37,779 bases of DNA from Planctomycetaceae bacterium (GTDB lineage: Bacteria; Planctomycetota; Planctomycetia; Pirellulales; UBA1268), in assembly GCA_947449135.1 (NCBI GenBank), contig CANFQO010000027.1:1-37779 (forward strand), written 5' to 3'. Under the pieces are notes generated by a model, which was not told where the DNA came from, searched no databases, and saw only the letters and a list, made by a program, of their open reading frames with translations. The stretch's first letter is position 1; each line of letters starts with the position of its first letter. Shown piece after piece: positions 25,908-32,631 of this stretch. Both the position numbers and the translations under genes were made by a program.

Positions 25908-27989
25908 CTATTGTCTTGCCGCCAGCCGCATGTCAGACGGCACCGTGCTCTCCGACAGGACCTCCGCCGGCACCACCGTGCCCGACATGATCTCCTGCTG
26001 GATGACAGTCTCGCCAGGAACGGTGTCGATCGAGCCCTCGATGATGCGGCTGCCCGCGTCGCGACGGCGCCAGCCGGCCGCCACCCAGCCATCCTTGCGA
26101 GCGATGAGTTGCTGCATCGGCAGTGGACCGGCCGCGGCCAGTTCACCCTGCAGCGGCAGGTCTGGAATGTCGATCACCTGCTTCCAGAGCTTGTCGAATC
26201 GCTTCTGCAGAATTCGCCGCAGCGATGTCTCCGCCATCGAGAGCTTCTCGGTGCCGCCCGGCTTGAACCCGGGCGGGTAGATCTGCACGTCGCCCTCGCG
26301 GATCAGATGCATGCCCTGAGACGAGGTCGCAATCGCGTACGTGGCCCAGATGTCCATGCCCGGGAAACTCCGGTCTCCTGACACGAACTTGTCACCTCGC
26401 ACCATCAGCTTCACGCGGCCGTCGTCGACTGCCACGGTGACCGGCCGGTGCTTTGCGAACGTGACCGCCCACGGTTTCTGATCGGGATCGCTGCCGAGCG
26501 ACTCGGGCATCTTTGCCTTGCCCTCGCGAGCCATCCGGTCGACATCGGCCTGCGTGACCACCCGGCCGCCCAGCTTTTCTTCCAGCATGTTGTTGATCGC
26601 CGACTCATGCACGCGGGCGGAGATCATGTTTTCGGCGTCGGCGGCGGGCGGCAGGCTCGCCGCTGCGAGTTGACTGGCGGCGGCCTTGCGGGCCGTGATG
26701 GCAAGCGTGGTGTCGGTCGTGTTCATGTGGAGCATTTCGGGATAGAGCCCCTGCTTCTCCAGCGGTCCGCGAACCTTGTGCTGAAACTGATCCCGGAACT
26801 GCGTGAGGGCCGGTTCCGTCTCCTGCTGGAATTGCCGGCGGAGTCGCTCCCGGGCCCGGCCCTCGGCGATGGCCTCGGCCTGGGGCTTGGTCTCAGCAAT
26901 CTTGCGGTTGGCGATCTTCTGGATCATCCGCTTCCCGAACCGCGAACTGATTGCCAGGCCGGTGATGGTGGAATCGGTCGACGCCGACGCCTGCACGGGC
27001 GACGCCGATGCGGTGTATTCATCGAGGAAGATCCGGCGGCGAGCGGTCATAGCCGTCACGCCGCGGCTGTTGACGGTAACCGGCCCCTGCGAGCCGCGGG
27101 TGTTGGCGATGTTGGTGGCGACGAGCACGAGATCGAATGCGGCCCGATTGGGCGACGGCACGAAATCGAGCCGGACGTTGCCCTGGGTATGGCCGGTGCC
27201 CCGTACCCTGGTGCCCAACACGACCTCGTCCACAGGCATCACCTGATCGACCGGACGATTCACGGCCGCTGCGAGCAGGTTCTCGTGCACTTCGAGCAGG
27301 ATGTTCGGCTTTGAGTTGACGCCGCGGATGGCGGCCACGATCCCGGGAGCCTGGCCGGCCTCCACGAGCCGTTCCAGGATCGGCGGAACCGGTGCGAGGC
27401 TCTCGGCGCTGCCGGTGGCGGAGGCGGAGAGCAGCGACGAGGCGAGGGCTCCGAGCCGCTGGCTCATCCGGTTGGCACCATTGCCCCGGGCGGCATCGGC
27501 CACCTCGGCATAGCGTGTCACCGCCTTCCTGACCCGGACGAACTCGGGCATGTCGAGCCCTGTCTCGGTGGCGTTCAAAAGCTGCTCCAATCGCCGCAGC
27601 GTGGCAGGGTCGGCTGCCGTGCCGGAAGCGGCCTGTGCAGAAAGACTCGGCCAGTCGAGATAGGTCCGCCAGGCATCCCCGCTCGGGCTGCGGCGAAGCA
27701 GTGTTTCGAGCGGCGTGAGGGCCTGCCGAAGTCCGGACGCCGCCGCATCGAGGGCCGTGTCGCTGGCCGGCTGGAAGGTTTCCGTGGCCTGCAGGGCACT
27801 GGTGGCCAACTCCTCGAGCCGCTCTGACGGCAGTTGGGCCGAGGCCTGAGGCACGCCGACCGCCCAGACCAGAAGCAGCCCGATGGCGACCGCACTGCCA
27901 CTCCGCGGATACCGCCGGAGACCGCAGCCCGCCTGCCGGCCAAAGGGGTGTCGGGGCATCGGTGCGCGGTCAGGGGTGCTGGAAGCCAT
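25908..27989 (-). CDS. Large exported protein of unknown function
   Basis: 693 aa. A long basic N-terminus precedes a hydrophobic segment (SGSAVAIGLLLVWAVGVPQA, about 36-55), a signal peptide or anchor. The body is mixed alpha/beta, with a long charged helical region at about 300-400 (RMIQKIANRKIAETKPQAEA) and a C-terminal domain with VTFAKHRPVTVAVDDGRVKL and SLRRILQKRFDKLWKQ. I recognise it only as a planctomycete-type exported protein and cannot assign an activity. ATG 27989 is chosen over an ATG at 27959; neither has a strong ribosome-binding site. It is divergent from the Trx/CAP-like gene and leads the 83-aa gene by 14 bp. Confidence 0.85.
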   Translation of the reverse strand: MASSTPDRAPMPRHPFGRQAGCGLRRYPRSGSAVAIGLLLVWAVGVPQASAQLPSERLEELATSALQATETFQPASDTALDAAASGLRQALTPLETLLRRSPSGDAWRTYLDWPSLSAQAASGTAADPATLRRLEQLLNATETGLDMPEFVRVRKAVTRYAEVADAARGNGANRMSQRLGALASSLLSASATGSAESLAPVPPILERLVEAGQAPGIVAAIRGVNSKPNILLEVHENLLAAAVNRPVDQVMPVDEVVLGTRVRGTGHTQGNVRLDFVPSPNRAAFDLVLVATNIANTRGSQGPVTVNSRGVTAMTARRRIFLDEYTASASPVQASASTDSTITGLAISSRFGKRMIQKIANRKIAETKPQAEAIAEGRARERLRRQFQQETEPALTQFRDQFQHKVRGPLEKQGLYPEMLHMNTTDTTLAITARKAAASQLAAASLPPAADAENMISARVHESAINNMLEEKLGGRVVTQADVDRMAREGKAKMPESLGSDPDQKPWAVTFAKHRPVTVAVDDGRVKLMVRGDKFVSGDRSFPGMDIWATYAIATSSQGMHLIREGDVQIYPPGFKPGGTEKLSMAETSLRRILQKRFDKLWKQVIDIPDLPLQGELAAAGPLPMQQLIARKDGWVAAGWRRRDAGSRIIEGSIDTVPGETVIQQEIMSGTVVPAEVLSESTVPSDMRLAARQ

Positions 27990-28305
27990 GGGCCAAAGCC
28001 TGTCGTTGGGGGGCTGGGAACACGAGCCGGGAGTGTAGTCTGTTGCCAGATTCCCCTCCACAGCGGCTGTCAGCTGCCGGTATCCCCCCTTTTGTCGCCG
28101 GGAAAAACAGATTTTCCCAGATCGGCCACAACTGGCGGCAGCCACGGCACTTGAAGCAGATTGCCCAGGCCGCAAGTCAAGCAAAGACACCGCCTCCCCC
28201 CGTGTCTGCGCAACCAGCAGTGCTTGCCAGAGCCTCGACCCGGCCATTCAATCGCGGCTTGTTCCGCAGCGAAGCCTCGGCTGAAACCATGGAGAGGGTG
28301 ACCCA
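27990..28305. promoter_or_regulatory. Divergent regulatory region with a GGGAAAA/TTTTCCC dyad
   Basis: A 316-bp gene-free stretch lies between two divergent exported-protein genes. It contains a perfect 7-bp dyad, GGGAAAA (28100-28106) and TTTTCCC (28112-28118), near the middle, where an operator for both genes could sit. No promoter matched well enough to call. AGGGTG at 28294-28299 serves the plus-strand ATG at 28306. Confidence 0.35.
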
Positions 28306-29262
28306 ATGACCATCAACACCTGCACGGTGCTCACGCACATTCCAAAACACGCTTCTCTCTCGCAGCGGTCTGCCCACCTCTGCCGCTGGCTGATGGCATC
28401 GGCTATCAGCCTGGTGCCCATCAGCTCCGCCAGCCAGGCTGCGCCACCAGCCACGCTTGCTGCGACTCCTGCTCCGCCGTCATTCACTCGCAATGCCGCC
28501 GAAGGACTGGTCCAGCGGATCGACGACTATGCGGCCGCCACGGAGGCCGCCCGGCAGTCGCAGGCCATGCTCCTGGTGTCGGTTGAGCCTACAGCTGGCA
28601 ACCCCGCTGACATCGCCGGCCAGCATCTGGAGAGCCCCGACGTGCAACAGCAGTTCGCCACCAGCGGCATGCCCTGGGTGTTCTGCCGCGTCAGCATGCA
28701 GGACACCGGTGCCGGCATCGTGGGCGATCCAGGCCTCGTGGAAATGCGTCGCGGACCGGGCGTGTTCGTGGTCGACTACGCGCACGGAGAGTTCACCGGC
28801 AGGATCGTCTCGGTCCTGCCCCGGACGCCCGGCAAGTATTACCGGTTCAGCCCGTCCCATCTCGATGCACTCGCTTCTCTACCAGCTGGCACGCTCACAC
28901 AGCGGTCGCTGATCCTCGCCGTCCGGATGCACCCGGAAAACCCGCAGAGCACCCAGGGCACATGCGATCCGCGGCTCTGCCAGGAAGCCGCCGCCCACTC
29001 TGCCCATCAGGCCAGCATCCGCAAGCAGGGCCATCACAACTGGCAGACGCGCTCACAGCGGATCGGCGGCGGCGCCTCAGAGGTCTGTGCCGAGAGCTGG
29101 GAGAACCAGGATCTGATCGATTCCTGTGTCGATTGCGTCGCGAGCTGGCGACAGTCGTCAGGCCATTGGAACGCGGTCCGCAGCCCCCAGGCGGCCTACG
29201 GCTACGACATCCGCCGCGGTTCCAACGGCATCTGGTACGCCACGGGCATCTTCATGCGGTAG
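28306..29262 (+). CDS. Exported protein with thioredoxin-like and CAP-like parts
   Basis: 318 aa with a signal peptide ending at about residue 46 (SSASQA). Residues 60-190 resemble a thioredoxin-fold segment (VQRIDDYAAATEAARQSQAM, then DVQQQFATSGMPWVFCRV) but with no CxxC, so it is not redox-active by that motif. The last 90 residues look like a diverged CAP/SCP domain: HHNWQTRSQRIGG, VCAESWENQ, SCVDCVASWRQSSGHWNAV, YGYDIRRGSNGIWYATGIF. Several cysteines there could form disulfides in the exported protein. The combination is unusual, and the function is unknown. The ATG at 28306 has a good AGGGTG site. It converges on the PII gene, with 16 bp between the stops. Confidence 0.72.
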   Translation: MTINTCTVLTHIPKHASLSQRSAHLCRWLMASAISLVPISSASQAAPPATLAATPAPPSFTRNAAEGLVQRIDDYAAATEAARQSQAMLLVSVEPTAGNPADIAGQHLESPDVQQQFATSGMPWVFCRVSMQDTGAGIVGDPGLVEMRRGPGVFVVDYAHGEFTGRIVSVLPRTPGKYYRFSPSHLDALASLPAGTLTQRSLILAVRMHPENPQSTQGTCDPRLCQEAAAHSAHQASIRKQGHHNWQTRSQRIGGGASEVCAESWENQDLIDSCVDCVASWRQSSGHWNAVRSPQAAYGYDIRRGSNGIWYATGIFMR

Positions 29263-29278
29263 GACTTCGGGGCGTTCG

Positions 29279-29587
29279 TCAGATCATCGCCCGCTCGGTT
29301 GCTGGCAAGACGAAAATCTTGCCGTCCCCCATCCGGCCCGTGCGAGCCACTGCAACGATGCGGTCGACCACCTCGTCGACTCTGGCGTCGTCCACCCACA
29401 GCTGAATCTCCACCTTTGGCAAAAAGGCAAGGGCGTAGTCGCTCTCGCCGTATTGGTCGAGGTAGCTCTTCTGCCTGCCGAAACCCTTGACCTCCCGCAC
29501 CGTGCAGGCCTCCAGCGGCGCGAACTTGAGCGCCTCGAGCACCCGCTCCGCGAGGAAGGGCTTCACGATGGCAATCACTTCTTTCAT
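29279..29587 (-). CDS. PII-family nitrogen regulatory protein
   Basis: A 102-aa PII signal-transduction protein, which binds ATP/ADP and 2-oxoglutarate and controls nitrogen-assimilation targets. The alignment to GlnB is ungapped over most of its length: VREVKGFGRQK (30-40), T-loop with Tyr46 and Tyr51 and Lys58 in FLPKVEI, and RMGDGKIFV (85-93). It is about 10 residues shorter than E. coli GlnB and lacks the C-terminal RIRTGE-type tail, so nucleotide contacts there may differ. It is not next to amtB or glnA; the neighbour upstream on the same strand is a ferredoxin. The ATG at 29587 gives the canonical MKEVIAIVKP start. Confidence 0.93.
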   Translation of the reverse strand: MKEVIAIVKPFLAERVLEALKFAPLEACTVREVKGFGRQKSYLDQYGESDYALAFLPKVEIQLWVDDARVDEVVDRIVAVARTGRMGDGKIFVLPATERAMI

Positions 29588-29759
29588 GGGATCATGTGGC
29601 CAGCTGGTGCTGCGCACGGCATCCTGTCATGCAGTGTCGCGTCGCTATTTCAGGAGCCGGGGGTCGGGGCAAGCCGGAGCGAGTCGGGCTATCCTGCCCT
29701 CGAGTCGGAGGCTTGCACCGCCCCCGGCGGTTTGGGCCAATCAACGTCTCCAGAAACGC
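29588..29759 (-). promoter_or_regulatory. Gap before the PII gene with a REP-like hairpin
   Basis: A 172-bp gene-free stretch. It contains a small hairpin GGGC-TATCCT-GCCC (29686-29699), which on the minus strand reads GGGCAGGATAGCCC. This resembles the AGGAT-looped hairpins at 13030 and 13069 and may be a diverged REP unit. No strong promoter was seen. Confidence 0.3.
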
Positions 29760-30107
29760 CTAACTGAAGAAGTTGTCGCCAAAGAGGTTCAGCGGCGGAC
29801 AGGTCGTAACGCTGATGTCACCGTTCACCTTCGTCTGGCAGGCCAGCCGCATGGTGCCCTCGTTGCCGATGTAGGCAAGGGAAACCGCCATACGGGCCGC
29901 TTCAATGATGCCCCGGGGGCTGGTGTTTTCCATCCCCTTGGTGACGAGCACCCGGCAGCTTCCGCACGACCCAAAACCGTGGCAATTCGCGATCTTGTGG
30001 ATTCCCGGGTAGAGGGCGACGCCGGCGGAGAGCGCCTCCTTGCGGAGGTTGGCCCCGGCGGGAACCTGGATTTCCTTCTTTTCGTTCGTGAACGTGATGG
30101 TGGGCAT
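29760..30107 (-). CDS. Plant-type 2Fe-2S ferredoxin
   Basis: 115 aa. The cluster ligands follow C-x5-C-x2-C...C: Cys42, Cys48, Cys51 (NCHGFGSCGSC) and Cys90 (MRLACQTKV). The N-terminal MPTITFTNEKKEIQVPAGAN is the usual ferredoxin beta-grasp strand. It transfers electrons in the cytosol to a partner not visible here. The ATG at 30107 gives the usual N-terminus; a longer frame to 30209 was discarded as it runs through the divergent promoter region. The helical 86-aa gene diverges 86 bp away. Confidence 0.93.
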   Translation of the reverse strand: MPTITFTNEKKEIQVPAGANLRKEALSAGVALYPGIHKIANCHGFGSCGSCRVLVTKGMENTSPRGIIEAARMAVSLAYIGNEGTMRLACQTKVNGDISVTTCPPLNLFGDNFFS

Positions 30108-30193
30108 CGGAATTCTCTCGCTTGAGTGGGGTGGGTTGTCCGATACTGTAGCCAGCGCAGGAAAGTCCTTCCAGCAGACCGGAATTGGGGGCC

Positions 30194-30454
30194 ATGGCTG
30201 AACTCTCAAAATACCAGCAATCGATCGTCAAGAATTACTACGACAACCTCGATACCGCCCTGCTCCAGCGGCTGGGCGAGCAGGTGACCGATCTCTACCT
30301 CGCCGAAGGGAAAAAACGGGCAAAACTCTGGGAAACGATCGAGAAGTCGCTGACCAAGCTGGAGGTGCCCAAAAGCCGCATCGCGACGATCGTGAAATCG
30401 GACGACGCCCGCCAACTCGCCAAGATCCTGCAGGAACTGTTGGCGAAGGATTGA
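30194..30454 (+). CDS. Small helical conserved protein, 86 aa
   Basis: 86 aa, MAELSKYQQSIVKNYYDNLD, mostly helical and charged, without a signal peptide. It looks like a compact three- or four-helix protein (TALLQRLGEQVTDLYLAEGKK, then WETIEKSLTKLEV). I remember similar small planctomycete proteins but no function. The ATG at 30194 is preferred over a TTG at 30185. It is 55 bp upstream of thyX on the same strand and may share its transcript. Confidence 0.75.
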   Translation: MAELSKYQQSIVKNYYDNLDTALLQRLGEQVTDLYLAEGKKRAKLWETIEKSLTKLEVPKSRIATIVKSDDARQLAKILQELLAKD

Positions 30455-30509
30455 CCACACGGCTGCCGTGCCGCATCCTGTGGGGCTTCCACCCTCCGGG
30501 AGCCGAGCG

Positions 30510-31436
30510 ATGAGCACGACTGAACCAGCCGCAGAACGCACCGCCCTGCTTCGCTCCCTGCGCTGGAAGAAGTTTCCCGTCCTCGACGACGGGTTTGTGG
30601 CACTGGTGGACTGCATGGGCGACGACGGCTCCGTCGTGCAGGCCGCACGGGTCAGCTACGGCGAAGGCACCCGCAAGGTCAGCGACGATCGCCAACTGAT
30701 CCGCTATCTCCTGCGGCACGCCCACACCACCCCCTTCGAGATGGCGGAGCTGAAGTTCGTGGTCCGAGTGCCGATGGACTGCTGGCGGCAGTGGATCCGC
30801 CACCGCACGGCCAGCGTCAACGAATACTCGACCCGGTATTCGCTGGCGATCGACTCGATGCAGTCGACCCACGACGACGAGTGGCGAACGCAGGCGGCCA
30901 ACAACCGCCAGGGCTCGGCCGGCATGCTGCCGCGAGCGGCGGGGCACAACCTCACAGCCGCGGAGCAGGAACTGCAGAGCCTGGCGCGGCGGGTCTATGA
31001 GGAACGGCTGGCGGCAGGCACGGCGCGGGAGCAGGCCCGGAAGGATCTGCCGCTCTCCACCTACACCGAGGCCTATTGGAAGATCGACCTCCACAATCTG
31101 CTGCATTTCCTCGCGCTGCGAATGGATCCCCACGCGCAACTCGAGATCCGCCGCTACGCCGAGACGATCGGCCAGCAGATCGTGCAGCCGCTCTTCCCGG
31201 CCGTGTGGGAGGCATTCGTCGACTACCGGCTGGAGGCCATGCGGCTCACGAAGCTCGACCGCGATGTCATCCAACGGCTCGCGGCCTCCGCAAAGCATGG
31301 ACTGCCCGTCAGTCACGCCGACTTCCTGGCAGCCCAGGATCCGTCATGGGTCGCCTTGGAACGCTGCCGCGAACGGGACGAATGCCTGGCCAAGCTCATC
31401 GACCTTGGCCTCGTCCGCCCCACCGCATCTGCCTGA
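30510..31436 (+). CDS. thyX: Flavin-dependent thymidylate synthase
   Basis: A 308-aa ThyX, which makes dTMP from dUMP using FAD, NADPH and methylene-tetrahydrofolate, in the cytosol. The diagnostic ThyX motif RHRTASVNEYSTRYS starts at Arg97. YLLRHAHTTPFEMAELKF (66-83) and a C-terminal stretch DLHNLLHFLALRMDPHAQ are also family features. It is longer than small bacterial ThyX (about 220-250 aa) but within the range for long forms. No thyA is visible. The ATG at 30510 is consistent with GAGCCGAGCG upstream. It sits in a plus-strand run from the 86-aa gene to the CaMKII-AD gene. Confidence 0.96.
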   Translation: MSTTEPAAERTALLRSLRWKKFPVLDDGFVALVDCMGDDGSVVQAARVSYGEGTRKVSDDRQLIRYLLRHAHTTPFEMAELKFVVRVPMDCWRQWIRHRTASVNEYSTRYSLAIDSMQSTHDDEWRTQAANNRQGSAGMLPRAAGHNLTAAEQELQSLARRVYEERLAAGTAREQARKDLPLSTYTEAYWKIDLHNLLHFLALRMDPHAQLEIRRYAETIGQQIVQPLFPAVWEAFVDYRLEAMRLTKLDRDVIQRLAASAKHGLPVSHADFLAAQDPSWVALERCRERDECLAKLIDLGLVRPTASA

Positions 31437-31526
31437 TCCGACCGCTCCAGAACGCCCCCGCTTCGTGCCGTTTGATCGTATCGCTCGTGCCCTCGTCTCT
31501 GTTGTTACCTTGGGAGTTGCATCCAT

Positions 31527-31943
31527 ATGGCATCCGCCGCTGAAGACGTGCTCGAACTCAACCGCCGCCTGCTGACGGCCGTCGCCTCGGGTGACTGGAA
31601 AACCTATTGTCAGCTCGTGGCAGAGGACATCACCTGCTTCGAGCCAGAGGCCCGCGGGCATCTCGTGGAAGGACTCCCCTTCCACGAGTTTTATTTCAAG
31701 CTCCCCACACCGGCCAGCGATGCGAAGTCGCCTCCTCCCGCCAAGCCGGTGACGACGACGATGACCAGCCCCACGGTCAAACTCCTCGCTGCAGATGTGG
31801 CGCTCGTGGCCTATGTCCGTCTCACGCAGACCCTCGACGACGCCGGCAAGCCGGTAACCCGAAGCTCCGAGGAGACGCGGATCTGGCAGAAGCAGGGCGG
31901 CCATTGGAAGCACGTCCACTTCCACCGCAGCCTGCCGTCTTAA
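31527..31943 (+). CDS. CaMKII association-domain family protein (SnoaL/NTF2-like fold)
   Basis: 138 aa. The sequence matches my memory of the calcium/calmodulin-dependent kinase II association domain (DUF4440/NTF2-like): VLELNRRLLTAVASGDWKTY, CFEPEARGHLVEGLPFHEFY, VALVAYVRLTQTLDDAGKPV, SSEETRIWQKQGGHWKHVHFHRS. Bacterial stand-alone versions form rings, as in the kinase hub, and their ligand is usually unknown. No kinase is adjacent. A variable middle loop (PASDAKSPPPAKPVTTTM) is Pro/Thr-rich. GGGAG lies 10 bp upstream of the ATG at 31527. The last codons and stop are duplicated 118 bp downstream. Confidence 0.85.
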   Translation: MASAAEDVLELNRRLLTAVASGDWKTYCQLVAEDITCFEPEARGHLVEGLPFHEFYFKLPTPASDAKSPPPAKPVTTTMTSPTVKLLAADVALVAYVRLTQTLDDAGKPVTRSSEETRIWQKQGGHWKHVHFHRSLPS

Positions 31944-32083
31944 CGCGAAACATCGCATCCTGCGATTTTCGCTTGGCAAACGCAGTTTGCTGGTACTGCG
32001 CGTCGCATCCATGCGACGCAGATGTGGGCGGGTTCGCTCCGAACACGTGCTGCCGTCTTAACGCGAAACATCGCATCCTGCGA
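31932..32083. repeat. 34-bp direct repeat duplicating the end of the CaMKII-AD gene
   Basis: The 34-bp segment 31932-31965, which includes the last three codons (LPS) and TAA, is repeated exactly at 32050-32083, a period of 118 bp. Sequence inside the unit is also partly duplicated: GTGGGCGGGTTCGCTCC and GTGGGCGGGTTCACTCC. A dyad GCGTCGCAT-CC-ATGCGACGC lies at 31999-32018. Confidence 0.85.
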
Positions 32084-32183
32084 CGCAGGCGTGGGCGGGT
32101 TCACTCCAGACGCTTGCCACCGAAGCACCGTCGTACCCTGATCGCAACGAGACGGAAACCGCTCTCCGCTGCGAACCCGGTGT

Positions 32184-32210
32184 CCCCCGGCTTCCGCCGG
32201 GGGCTTTTAT
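32184..32210 (+). terminator. Terminator-like hairpin 1 of the array
   Basis: A perfect 8-bp stem, CCCCCGGC (32184-32191) and GCCGGGGG (32196-32203), with a TTCC loop is followed by CTTTTATT. This is a typical intrinsic-terminator layout for the plus strand. Confidence 0.7.
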
Positions 32211-32392
32211 TCAACCGGTCGGCCACCTTGTTTGGTCACGTCACCCCACCATGGAATAAAAGCCCGGAGCGGAAGCGATGGGACTCCGGGGATGAACACC
32301 ACCTCGGTTGCCACGCCCTTACGGCCAACTGCCCTCCCCCGCGCTCGAAAACCGACTGAAATGGAAACCGGTAGCCGCTGCAAACGCGGTGT

Positions 32393-32420
32393 CCCCCGGC
32401 TTCCGCCGGGGGCTTTTATT
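32393..32420 (+). terminator. Terminator-like hairpin 2 of the array
   Basis: An identical perfect stem, CCCCCGGC (32393-32400) and GCCGGGGG (32405-32412), with a TTCC loop is followed by CTTTTATT, 209 bp after hairpin 1. Confidence 0.7.
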
Positions 32421-32457
32421 CAAGCGACAAGCTACCGCACACGGCCGTGCCACCCAC

Positions 32458-32491
32458 GAATAAAAGCCCGGAGCGGAAGCGACGGGACTCC
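32458..32491 (-). terminator. Opposed, imperfect terminator-like hairpin
   Basis: On the minus strand CCCGTCGC-TTCC-GCTCCGGG, with a 2-nt internal mismatch, runs into CTTTTATT. A weaker sibling lies at 32254-32285 (minus). These face the plus-strand hairpins and could stop transcription coming from moeA. Confidence 0.5.
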
Positions 32492-32631
32492 ACTCATGAA
32501 CACCGCCTCGGTTGCCACGCGCATACGCGGCAACCGACTGAAATCGCAACCGGTCGCCGCAGCAGACCCACTGTCCCACGGCTCCCGCCAGGGGCTTTTA
32601 TTCAAGCGACATGCTTCATCACGCGCGTCCG

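Larger units (their letters stand above)
32084..32631. repeat. Array of opposed terminator-like hairpin units
   Basis: This convergent intergenic region carries about 2.4 copies of a 182-209 bp unit. Each unit starts with GAAACCG- or GCAACCG-type sequence and a terminator-like palindrome reading into CTTTTATT. Then comes a variable segment of about 40-50 bp, an inverted, weaker palindrome (AATAAAAGCCCGGAGCGGAAGCGA), and a shared segment with ATGAACACC and CTCGGTTGCCACGC. Strong hairpins are listed separately. The third copy is degenerate and ends before the moeA stop. No protein-coding gene is supported. Confidence 0.8.

Noticed and set aside
32084-32631. CRISPR array in the repeat-rich convergent region
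   Set aside because: Units are about 180-209 bp, not 25-40 bp, the repeats are palindromic terminator-like structures, and there are no regular spacers or cas genes.
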